Source: Gallionella straubiae (lineage in GTDB: Bacteria; Pseudomonadota; Gammaproteobacteria; Burkholderiales; Gallionellaceae). From it: a stretch of 64,000 bases of DNA. The position numbers and the translations under genes are program-made. The first letter of the stretch is position 1. Every line of letters starts with the position of its first letter. Under the pieces are notes generated by a model. It was not told the DNA's origin. It did no database searches and worked only from the letters and a program-made list of their open reading frames with translations. Location of the stretch: positions 1,984,001 through 2,048,000 of the forward strand of contig NZ_CP194331.1 in assembly GCF_051257895.1 (NCBI RefSeq), read 5' to 3'. Positions 51,552-61,900 of this stretch are shown piece by piece.

Positions 51552-53315
51552 TTACATTTTTTCCGGTGCGCTCACGCCGAGCAGCGCCAGGCCGTTCTTG
51601 AGCACCTGCGCTACCGCGGCGATCAGCGCCAGCCGCGCATACTTGAGCGCCTCATCCTCGACCAGAAAGCGCGAGGCATTATAGTAGCTGTGGAAATCGG
51701 CGGCCAACTCCCTGAGGTAAAAGGCGATCAGGTGCGGCGAAAGATCCTGTGCGGCGTTTTCGACCGCCTGGGGGTAGTCGATCAGCCTCTGCAGCAGCGT
51801 TTTTTCGTAATCGCTGTCCAGCAGGCCGGACTGCGCATTGAGCAGGCTTGCGCGCTCGCCATCCCATTGCGCCAGCACGCTGTGCACGCGTGCGTGCGCG
51901 TATTGCACGTAATACACCGGGTTCTCGTTGCTCTGCGATTTGGCCAGGTCCATGTCGAAGTCCAGGTGCTGGTCGCTCTTGCGCAGCACGTAGAAGAAGC
52001 GCGTTGCATCGTTGCCCACCTCGCTACGCAGTTCGCGCAGGGTGACGAATTCGCCGCTGCGCGTGGACATCGCGGCCTTCTGGCCGTTGCGGTACAGCAC
52101 TGCGAATTGCACCAGCGCGACGGTCAGCCTGCCGCTGTCCAGCCCGAGTGCCCGGAGCGCGCCGTTGACGCGCGGGATGTAGCCGTGGTGGTCCGCGCCC
52201 CACACGTTGATGATGCGCTCGAAGCCGCGCTCGAACTTGTTGAGGTGGTAGGCGATGTCGGAGGCAAAATAGGTGTAGAGCCCGTTCTCGCGCTGCACCA
52301 CGCGGTCCTTCTCGTCGCCGAACGCGGTGGAGCGGAACCACCAGGCGCCGTCCTGCAGGTACAGGTGATTGCCGGCCTTGAGCGTCTCCACGGCGCGCGC
52401 CACCAGCCCGCTGTCGAACAGCGACTGCTCGGAGAACCACTCATCGAAATGCACGCCGAATTCGGCCAGGTCGTTGCGGCAGTCGCCGAGCTGTTCGGTC
52501 AGCGCGTGATTGTGGATATAGGCGTAGTCCTCGCCCAGCAGGCGCTTGGCGTTGGCGATCAGCGCATCGAGATGCGCGTCGCCGTCTTCTTCGGCGGAAG
52601 GCGCGCCGTCGAAGGCATGGCCGACCGGATGGACATATTTCGCGCCATGCGCCGCGCTGATCTGCTGCGCCATGTCGCGCACGTAGCCGCCCTGATAGGC
52701 GTTTTTCGGGAACGCCAGTTGCGCACCGTGCAGTTCGAGGTAGCGCAGCCAGGTGGACAGTGCGAGGATGTCCATTTGCCGCCCGGCGTCGTTCACATAA
52801 TATTCGCGCGTCACCGCGTAGCCTGCCGCCGCCAGCACGTTCGCGAGGCTCGCGCCGTAGGCCGCGCCGCGCCCGTGCCCGACATGCAAGGGCCCCGTTG
52901 GGTTGGCCGAGACGAATTCCACCTGAACCTTGTGCTCTCCGCCCAGCGAGCCGCGCCCGTAGCCGTCGGCCGCCTGCAGCACCGCCTTGACGACCGCCTG
53001 CTTGGCAGCAGCGGTGATGAATACATTGATGAAACCGGCACCGGCAATTTCCACCTTCTCCACCACGTCTGAGGCTGGCAGCGCCGCGATCAGTGCCTCT
53101 GCGATGGCGCGCGGCGGTTTGCGCAACGGTTTGGCCAGTTGCATTGCCAAATTGCAGGCATAGTCGCCATGCGATACCTGTTTGGAGCGCTCGATGGACA
53201 GGCCGGCAGCCAGGGCTGAGCCGGCTTGCCCGGAATCCTGCTCATCGAGAACAACATTCATGGCCTGCGAGAACAGTTCATGCAGGTGGGACTGGAAATT
53301 CAGGGTGACGGACAT
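51552..53315 (-). CDS. argS: Arginyl-tRNA synthetase
   Basis: 587 residues, class I aaRS. HIGH-type motif in GPLHVGHGRGAAYGASLANV; KMSKS position reads AAMSTRSGEFVTL, the degenerate form common in ArgRS. C-terminal DALR-type anticodon domain (YVQYAHARVHSVL, LRELAADFHSYYN). Start MSVTLNFQSHLHELFSQAMN. The 283 bp to the divergent gene at 53599 show no further feature. Confidence 0.97.
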   Translation of the reverse strand: MSVTLNFQSHLHELFSQAMNVVLDEQDSGQAGSALAAGLSIERSKQVSHGDYACNLAMQLAKPLRKPPRAIAEALIAALPASDVVEKVEIAGAGFINVFITAAAKQAVVKAVLQAADGYGRGSLGGEHKVQVEFVSANPTGPLHVGHGRGAAYGASLANVLAAAGYAVTREYYVNDAGRQMDILALSTWLRYLELHGAQLAFPKNAYQGGYVRDMAQQISAAHGAKYVHPVGHAFDGAPSAEEDGDAHLDALIANAKRLLGEDYAYIHNHALTEQLGDCRNDLAEFGVHFDEWFSEQSLFDSGLVARAVETLKAGNHLYLQDGAWWFRSTAFGDEKDRVVQRENGLYTYFASDIAYHLNKFERGFERIINVWGADHHGYIPRVNGALRALGLDSGRLTVALVQFAVLYRNGQKAAMSTRSGEFVTLRELRSEVGNDATRFFYVLRKSDQHLDFDMDLAKSQSNENPVYYVQYAHARVHSVLAQWDGERASLLNAQSGLLDSDYEKTLLQRLIDYPQAVENAAQDLSPHLIAFYLRELAADFHSYYNASRFLVEDEALKYARLALIAAVAQVLKNGLALLGVSAPEKM

Positions 53316-53598
53316 TGCACAATGCTTTCAAGAAAGGCGCGAATTATAGCATCCCGAAGTTTGGCAGGATGCTGCGCGCTTTTGAGGTTGTTGGGTATTT
53401 CAATCCGGCAACTCGTTGATGGAAAAGGTTGCGTGCAACTCCCGCATCCAGCCCATGTCGAAGCCCGTGTTGGCATGGCGGTATGGGCAGGCGGCTTTCC
53501 GTATGACCCCATCTGTGGCATGCTTCGCCTTTCGAAGTTGTGCATGACAATTATTTTTGACTCTCTTGCGGGAATACAGCCAGGAGGGCACTTGGGGG

Positions 53599-54858
53599 AT
53601 GGCAGTAATGAAGTGTGTGGATGACTTTCGCCTGCGCTTTGGCAAGCGCGAGCTGGTGCCGATCATGATCGGCGGGATGGGCGTGGATATTTCCACCGCC
53701 GAATTGGCGCTGGAAGCCGCACGGCTGGGCGGAATCGGCCATATCTCCGACGCGATGCTGCCGACCGTGACGGATCGCCGCTACAAGACGAAGTTTGTCA
53801 GCACCAAGCAGAAACAATACAAGCTCAACGTCCACAAGGCCGACAAGGCGATTGTGCAATTCGATCTGGCACAGGTTGAGGAGGCGACGCGCCTGCACGT
53901 CGGCAAGACCATGGAAGCCAAGCGCGGCGACGGCATGGTTTTCATCAACTGCATGGAAAAGCTCACCATGAATTCGCCGCGCGAGACGCTGCGTACGCGG
54001 CTGTGCAGCGCGCTGGACGCGGGCATCGACGGCATCACGCTGGCAGCCGGCCTGCACCTCGGTTCGTTTACGCTGATGGAGGGTCATCCGCGCTTCCGCG
54101 ACGCCAAGCTGAGTATCATCGTCTCCTCGTTGCGCGCCCTGCAGCTGTTCCTGCGCAAGAATGCCAGGCTCAACCGGCTGCCTGATTTCATCGTGGTGGA
54201 GGGGCCGCTGGCAGGCGGCCATCTGGGCTTCGGCCTGGATTGGGCACAATACGATTTGCGCACCATCGTCGCCGAGATTCAGCAGCACCTTCAGGAAGAA
54301 AAGCTGGATATCCCGGTCATCCCGGCAGGCGGCATTTTCACCGGCAGCGATGCGGTGAGCTTCCTGGAAACGGGTTCAGCTGCGGTGCAGGTGGCGACGC
54401 GCTTCACTGTTGCCGAGGAGTGCGGCATCCCGGAAGACGTGCGGCAGGAATACTTCAAGGCCGGCGAGGACGACATCGAGGTTAATATGTTGTCGCCGAC
54501 CGGCTACCCGATGCGCATGCTGAAAAATGGCCCCGCGATCGGCTCGGGCATCCGCCCCAACTGCGAGGCGTACGGCTATATCCTCGATGCCAATGGCAAC
54601 TGCTCCTACATCGATGCCTATAACCGCGAGCGGGCCTTGCATCCCGATGCAAGAAGGATTTCCGTCAAGGACAAGATCTGCCTGTGCACCCACATGCGCA
54701 ACTATGACTGCTGGACCTGCGGGCATTACACCTATCGTCTCAAGGATACGACCCACCGCAATCCCGACGGCACCTACCAGACGCTGTCTGCCGAGCATAT
54801 CTTCCGCGACTACCAGTTCAGCACCGGCAACAAGATCGCGCTTCCCGCGCAAAAATAA
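53599..54858 (+). CDS. Nitronate monooxygenase/2-nitropropane dioxygenase family protein
   Basis: 419 residues from ATG 53599 (MAVMKCVDDFRLRFGKRELV). FMN-binding TIM barrel: PIMIGGMGVDISTAELALEA, VEGPLAGGHLGFG, IPVIPAGGIFTGSDAV and AAVQVATRFTVAEECG. The C-terminal ~70 residues carry a Cys-rich segment (KICLCTHMRNYDCWTCGHY) not usual for plain nitronate monooxygenases. It may bind metal or a cluster. Physiological substrate unknown; related proteins are also annotated as enoyl-ACP reductase-like. Another ATG at 53608 is possible. Confidence 0.82.
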   Translation: MAVMKCVDDFRLRFGKRELVPIMIGGMGVDISTAELALEAARLGGIGHISDAMLPTVTDRRYKTKFVSTKQKQYKLNVHKADKAIVQFDLAQVEEATRLHVGKTMEAKRGDGMVFINCMEKLTMNSPRETLRTRLCSALDAGIDGITLAAGLHLGSFTLMEGHPRFRDAKLSIIVSSLRALQLFLRKNARLNRLPDFIVVEGPLAGGHLGFGLDWAQYDLRTIVAEIQQHLQEEKLDIPVIPAGGIFTGSDAVSFLETGSAAVQVATRFTVAEECGIPEDVRQEYFKAGEDDIEVNMLSPTGYPMRMLKNGPAIGSGIRPNCEAYGYILDANGNCSYIDAYNRERALHPDARRISVKDKICLCTHMRNYDCWTCGHYTYRLKDTTHRNPDGTYQTLSAEHIFRDYQFSTGNKIALPAQK

Positions 54859-54901
54859 TTCCCCGTTCTGCCCTTGAAAGCCGGGCAGATCGTCCCCACT
54901 A

Positions 54902-54928
54902 TTGGCACTCGCAGGTCTGGAGTGCTAA
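54902..54928 (+). promoter_or_regulatory. CIRCE operator (HrcA site)
   Basis: TTGGCACTC (54902-54910), 9-bp spacer, GAGTGCTAA (54920-54928). It differs from the consensus TTAGCACTC-N9-GAGTGCTAA at one base. Located 57 bp before groES, so the operon should be repressed by HrcA and induced by heat. Confidence 0.95.
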
Positions 54929-54985
54929 ACTTCGCCTCCGCATTTTTCAACCCATTGTTCAACCCCTTGTTCTAGGAGACTTAGT

Positions 54986-55276
54986 ATGAAAATTCGCCCT
55001 TTGCACGACCGTGTAATCGTCAAGCGTATGGAAGAAGAGCGTAAAACCGCTTCCGGTATCGTGATTCCCGATGCTGCTGCCGAGAAACCCGATCAAGGCG
55101 AAATCATTGCCGTGGGCAATGGCAAGATCGGCGACGACGGCAAGGTGCGCCCGATGAATGTCAAGGTCGGCGACCGTATCCTGTTCGGCAAGTATTCAGG
55201 CCAGGCATTCAAGATGGACGGCCAGGAATATCTGACCATGCGCGAAGATGACATCATCGGCGTAGTAGAAGCCTAA
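54986..55276 (+). CDS. groES: Co-chaperonin GroES
   Basis: 96 residues, MKIRPLHDRVIVKRMEEERK, mobile loop KTASGIVIPDAAAEKPDQGE, C-terminal EYLTMREDDIIGVVEA. Caps GroEL. RBS TAGGAGACT upstream. Confidence 0.98.
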   Translation: MKIRPLHDRVIVKRMEEERKTASGIVIPDAAAEKPDQGEIIAVGNGKIGDDGKVRPMNVKVGDRILFGKYSGQAFKMDGQEYLTMREDDIIGVVEA

Positions 55277-55306
55277 GCAACCCCAACGAATTCAGGAGAG
55301 AAAAAC

Positions 55307-56953
55307 ATGGCAGCTAAAGACGTAAAATTCCACGACGCCGCGCGCAGCAAGATGGTCGTAGGCGTGAATATCCTGGCCGACGCGGTCAAGGTGACCCTGG
55401 GCCCGAAGGGCCGCAACGTAGTGCTGGACCGCTCCTACGGTGCGCCAACCATCACCAAGGATGGTGTGTCTGTCGCCAAGGAAATCGAACTGAAGGACAA
55501 GTTCGAGAACATGGGTGCGCAGATGGTCAAGGAAGTCGCTTCCAAGACCTCCGACGTCGCCGGCGACGGCACCACGACCGCGACCGTGCTGGCGCAGTCC
55601 ATCGTGCAGGAAGGCATGAAGTTCGTTGCCGCCGGCATGAACCCGATGGATCTGAAGCGCGGCATCGACAAGGCGGTGATTACAGCAGTGGGCGAACTGA
55701 AGAAGATGTCCAAGCCTTGCACCACCTCCACCGAGATCGCCCAGGTCGGCAGCATCTCCGCCAACTCTGACGCCAACATCGGCAAGATCATCGCCGACGC
55801 GATGGACAAGGTCGGCAAGGAAGGCGTGATCACCGTCGAGGACGGCAAGTCCCTCGACAACGAACTCGAAGTGGTCGAAGGGATGCAGTTCGACCGCGGT
55901 TACCTGTCGCCCTACTTCATCAACAATCCCGACAAGCAGCTCGCCGCGATGGAGAACCCCTTCATCCTGTTGCACGACAAGAAGATATCCAACATCCGCG
56001 ACCTGCTGCCCGTACTGGAGCAGATCGCAAAATCAGGGCGTCCGCTGCTGATCATCGCCGAAGACGTCGAAGGCGAAGCGCTGGCGACATTGGTGGTGAA
56101 CAACATCCGCGGCATCCTGAAGACCGTTGCGGTCAAGGCTCCCGGTTTCGGTGACCGCCGCAAGGCCATGCTGGAAGACATCGCCATCCTGACGGGCGGC
56201 ACGGTGATCGCCGAGGAAGTCGGCCTGACGCTGGAGAAGGCGACTCTGGCCGAGCTGGGCCAGGCCAAGCGCATCGAAGTGGGCAAGGAAAACACCACCA
56301 TCATCGACGGTGCAGGCAAGCATGATGCGATTTTGGCGCGCACCACCCAAATCAAGAAGCAAGTCGAAGAATCGACCAGCGACTACGACAAGGAGAAGCT
56401 GCAGGAACGCATGGCCAAGCTGTCCGGCGGTGTGGCGGTGATCAAGGTCGGCGCAGCGACCGAAGTCGAAATGAAGGAGAAGAAGGCGCGCATCGAAGAT
56501 GCACTGCATGCGACCCGTGCTGCCTGGGAAGAAGGCATCGTGGCTGGCGGTGGCGTGGCGCTGCTGCGCGCCAAGGCCGAGGTTGCCAAGCTGAAGGGCG
56601 ACAACCACGACCAGGACGCCGGCATCACCATCGTGCTGCGCGCGATGGAATCGCCGCTGCGCGCCATCGTGGCCAATGCCGGTGACGAGCCGTCCGTGGT
56701 GGTGAACAAGGTGATGGAAGGCAAGGGCAGCTTCGGCTACAACGCCGCGACCAGCGAATACGGCGACATGCTCGCGATGGGCGTGGTCGATCCGACCAAG
56801 GTGACACGCACCGCGCTGCAGAACGCTTCCTCCATCGCCGGCCTGATGCTGACCACTGCCTGCATGGTGGCCGAACTGCCGGAAGACAAGCCGGCTGCCG
56901 GCGGCATGGGCGGCGATATGGGCGGTATGGGTGGCATGGGCGGCATGATGTAA
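55307..56953 (+). CDS. groEL: Chaperonin GroEL
   Basis: 548 residues, ATP-dependent folding chamber. VTLGPKGRNVVLDRSYGAP, DVAGDGTTTATVLAQSIVQE, and C-terminal Gly-Met tail GGMGGDMGGMGGMGGMM. 30 bp after groES with AGGAGAG RBS. Confidence 0.98.
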   Translation: MAAKDVKFHDAARSKMVVGVNILADAVKVTLGPKGRNVVLDRSYGAPTITKDGVSVAKEIELKDKFENMGAQMVKEVASKTSDVAGDGTTTATVLAQSIVQEGMKFVAAGMNPMDLKRGIDKAVITAVGELKKMSKPCTTSTEIAQVGSISANSDANIGKIIADAMDKVGKEGVITVEDGKSLDNELEVVEGMQFDRGYLSPYFINNPDKQLAAMENPFILLHDKKISNIRDLLPVLEQIAKSGRPLLIIAEDVEGEALATLVVNNIRGILKTVAVKAPGFGDRRKAMLEDIAILTGGTVIAEEVGLTLEKATLAELGQAKRIEVGKENTTIIDGAGKHDAILARTTQIKKQVEESTSDYDKEKLQERMAKLSGGVAVIKVGAATEVEMKEKKARIEDALHATRAAWEEGIVAGGGVALLRAKAEVAKLKGDNHDQDAGITIVLRAMESPLRAIVANAGDEPSVVVNKVMEGKGSFGYNAATSEYGDMLAMGVVDPTKVTRTALQNASSIAGLMLTTACMVAELPEDKPAAGGMGGDMGGMGGMGGMM

Positions 56954-56996
56954 TTTGCATTTGCTTCATGGGCTGTTCGTTTCACAGCGCTCTCGC

Positions 56997-57024
56997 AAAC
57001 CCCGCTTCAGCGGGGTTTGTCATT
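56997..57024 (+). terminator. Rho-independent terminator of groESL
   Basis: Perfect 10-bp stem AAACCCCGCT/AGCGGGGTTT (56997-57006, 57009-57018) with a 2-base central gap, followed by a short T-containing tail GTCATTT. The minimal loop suggests the inner pairs stay open. Confidence 0.85.
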
Positions 57025-57044
57025 TGATGCGTTACCGGTATAAT
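57017..57044 (+). promoter_or_regulatory. Sigma-70-type promoter for tRNA-Phe
   Basis: TTGTCA (57017-57022), 16-bp spacer, perfect TATAAT (57039-57044), 55 bp before the tRNA. The -35 box overlaps the descending arm of the groESL terminator. Confidence 0.75.
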
Positions 57045-57099
57045 GCGCGGCTTCCGAAGTTGGCCGGTTTGCCCGGTTGATGAGGAATGCAGTAAAAAT

Positions 57100-57175
57100 G
57101 GCCTGGTAGCTCAGTCGGTAGAGCAGAGGATTGAAAATCCTTGTGTCGGTGGTTCGATTCCGCCCCGGGCCACCA
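57100..57175 (+). tRNA. tRNA-Phe (anticodon GAA)
   Basis: Acceptor GGCCTGG with CCGGGCC (one T-G pair), discriminator A, encoded CCA at 57173-57175. Anticodon loop TTGAAAA gives GAA. D-arm TAGCTCAGTCGGTAGAGCA and T-loop TTCGATT are normal. Confidence 0.96.
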
Positions 57176-57236
57176 AATATTAATAACAAATGCCCGATCC
57201 GTTCGGGCATTTGTTTTTCACGGCAGATAAACACCC

Positions 57237-58886
<1,650 letters not shown>

Positions 58887-58920
58887 GGGCCGCTTATATC
58901 ACCGAGTCTCGCAGAAAACA

Positions 58921-58950
58921 GAAAGCGGCCATGAGGCCGCTTTCTTGTCT
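58921..58950. terminator. Bidirectional terminator between prfC and pilY1
   Basis: GAAAGCGGCC (58921-58930), loop ATGA, GGCCGCTTTC (58935-58944), then TTGTCT; an A-rich stretch precedes it, so it can serve the convergent pilY1 as well. Confidence 0.9.
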
Positions 58951-58963
58951 AATACGATATTTG

Positions 58964-61900
58964 CTACTGTATCAGTTCACGCCACGAAACGCGCTTTGCG
59001 GTACCGGATGAGGACACTGCTGTGGGCGTTTCCTTAGAAGTAATGCCGCCGCCGGTATCGGTAATGATGGTAATAACCTTGCCGGATTGTAAACGAATGG
59101 TATTCATCCCGGCTACCATGGCGCCTGAAGCCAGTTTTGAACCAACCGCCTGCGCAGCTGCGGTTTGCAGGTATTGCCCGGACTTGAAATCAAAGTTGTA
59201 CAGGAAAGAATATCCTCCAACGTTGCAGGTATTGTTGCTGGGGACATTGGTTGCGACTGTCAGCGATCCCAGTTGCAGTTGTACATCCACGTTGACCCGC
59301 TCTCCCGGTGAGGTATTGTCGGGGTTAAGGTCAATATACCAACCGGCCTTGCTTGCCCAGTCTACCGGGTTGGTCGACGTAGTGCGCAATTTTTCACCGC
59401 TTGCGCCGGTGAAATCGCTCAGAATTTGCGCAACAAGCACCCCGCTGGCCCTTGCCTGACCGAGTCCTGTGCTCGACAGGTCATCCTTGATCGCATATAC
59501 CGATTGCTGATCCGTATTCGACAAATCGGTCAACCCGAGATAACGGCCGGTACCCACTTGCACCACTGCATAATCGACCCCGCCGTAGGGAACGACGGTA
59601 AGCTCGGGCTTGGTCGTGATGGGCTGGACACCGGCGCCATTGATCGCGCCCAGCTCCGCAAGCAGCAGGGCGGATCCAGCAACTGAAACCGGCGAGGCAG
59701 GCGGAGTGGCGCTGTCCAGGGTAAAGCGCCAGAGATTGCCGAGCAGGTCGCCGCCATAAAAACGCTCGGCCGTATTGTCAGTCGATACGCTGACCCAGAC
59801 GTTGATTTTTGCCAAGCCGCTGGGCGTGGTTGTATCACCCGTAGCAGTGCCGATCTTTTCCAGCAGTGCACCCGTGTTGGCGTTCAGTACGTAGAGGTAG
59901 CCCTGGCCATTCCCGGGCGAAATGTTGTTGTAGCCGGATGTTACAACGACCACCCATGTGCCATCCTTGCGTTTGGTCACGACCGGGTTGCCGAAGCTGT
60001 AGCCCAAATCCGAATCTTCGGTAGTGGTGAAGTTCCACAGCGCCTTGGGCGTGGCAGGATTGGTGACGTCCAGCGCGTAATATCCCCTGCCGCCGGCATT
60101 TAAGCCGCCCACCAGAATGGTTTTCCACTGGGCGCCGGTGCAGGAGCTGGCTGGCGCATTCGGGCAGATATCGGCGACGGTCGGCGAACCGTCGACATAA
60201 TAGCGATGGTTGGCGGAATAAGTTTTATCGGCCAGCCGGTAAAGATTGCTCATCACCATTGGCGGAACATATGCCCATTGTTCCTGGCCGGTATCGCCAT
60301 TGAAGGCATGCAGCATGCCGTCGTTGGCTGCCACGTAGACCATAGGCGTGCGGCTGGCATGCAGGTATTTGAAGGTGCCGGAGGTCGCTTCTGGCCCGTA
60401 GTGGGTATCCACATACTCGAAAGGCGGTTTTTTGACATACACCGGCTGGGAGGTGACCATATCGCCCAGCACATGGTCGCGGTCGCGATAGAGTGTCGCT
60501 TCATTGCCGTTCTGGCCGCGCAGGAAGTTGACCAGATTTTCCCCGGATGCCGCAGTTTGTTCGGCGGCTGTCAGCGCAGTGCATTGCGTCAGCAGTGCGG
60601 TTGGGGAGCACATACTGTTGAAATAAGCCTGTTCTGTGCCGCTCAGGCTGGCCCAGAGGAAAGGTTTCAGCTTGTTGGCAGTGCCGCCGTCGAAAGTATA
60701 AATCGTACGCGTATCGCTGCTTGCGCCTACCTTGAGATCCAGCAGCGGCTGTGCAGTCCATACCGGGGTAGATGAAACAATACCCGTTATCGGATCGATA
60801 GTTTTGGCCTGCAAGTCGCCGTCCCAGAACACGGTACGGTACAAGGCGACAAACAGATAGTTATCTCCGGCTACCGGCTCCAGGTTGCTGGTCGCGGCGG
60901 CGGCGGATGAGCCTGCTCGCGCAGTCACGCCGGCCAATGCGCTGCTGATGCCTGTCACCAGAGTAGCCGGGTCGCGTGCGCTGTAATATACGCCGCGGCC
61001 ATTGACGGCGGCATGCCACAAATCGTCGACTCGTTCGGCACCAGTGTTCGCGATAGGGTCTGGCCAGTTTTTTGTGCCCTGCACGATGGCATTGTAGTCG
61101 GCCGAACCGCCGGACTTGTAGTTGTCGGCATAGCCCAGCGTACCGTCCACACCCAGTCCCAGGGTGAAGGTCGTCATGTGCTGCCGCGAATTGACATCGT
61201 CACCGCTGCCGGGGACGTTGTTCTCGCATACATCCACGCCGGCGCCGAGCGCGCCGGTACAGTTACCCAGCGCCGAGGTACGCAAGTCGGTCTGATAGTA
61301 ATACATCGCCACGTCCGCCAGCGAGTCGCTGACCCCGCCGCTCCCTGCAGTACAGGTGGTCGCAGTGTAATTGTTCGCTGCCGATGCACCAGCTGCGGTG
61401 CAGGAGGTTACGATGGTCGGGCCGGTCGTTACCGTGTTGCAACTGGTGGTCACGTAGTTGTTCCCGGAGGAAGGTGCCGCAGGCGTACAGGATGCCACAC
61501 CTGTGGCTGGTGAGATTACGGTGGTCGTGCAAGTGGTCTGCGTCCAGCTGTTGCCTGATGAAGCGGAGGCCGCTGTGCAGGAGGATACGTAAGTGGGGCC
61601 GGTGGTGGTCGTTTGGCAGGTGGTAGTACCGCCGCCCGATGAGCCCGGTGTGCAGGAACTTGTGCCGATCCAGCCAGTATCGGCGGTCTGGCAGGTGACG
61701 GTCTGGCCGTTGGTTGGCCCCGAGGGCGTGCAGGAGGAAACATTCACCCAGCCAGTATCGGCGGTCTGGCAGACCGTAGAACCTGATGGCGTGCAACTCG
61801 ACACATTGCTCCATGTTATGGCGCCAGTCTGGCAATCCACCGCGGCCGAATTGCCGGTCCAGACGTAAGTGCCGGAAGGACCGGTGTGTGTCGGCGTGCA

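Noticed and set aside
53316..53598. Short plus-strand frame in the argS-NMO gap
   Set aside because: No ribosome binding site and no recognisable protein; treated as an intergenic region without features.
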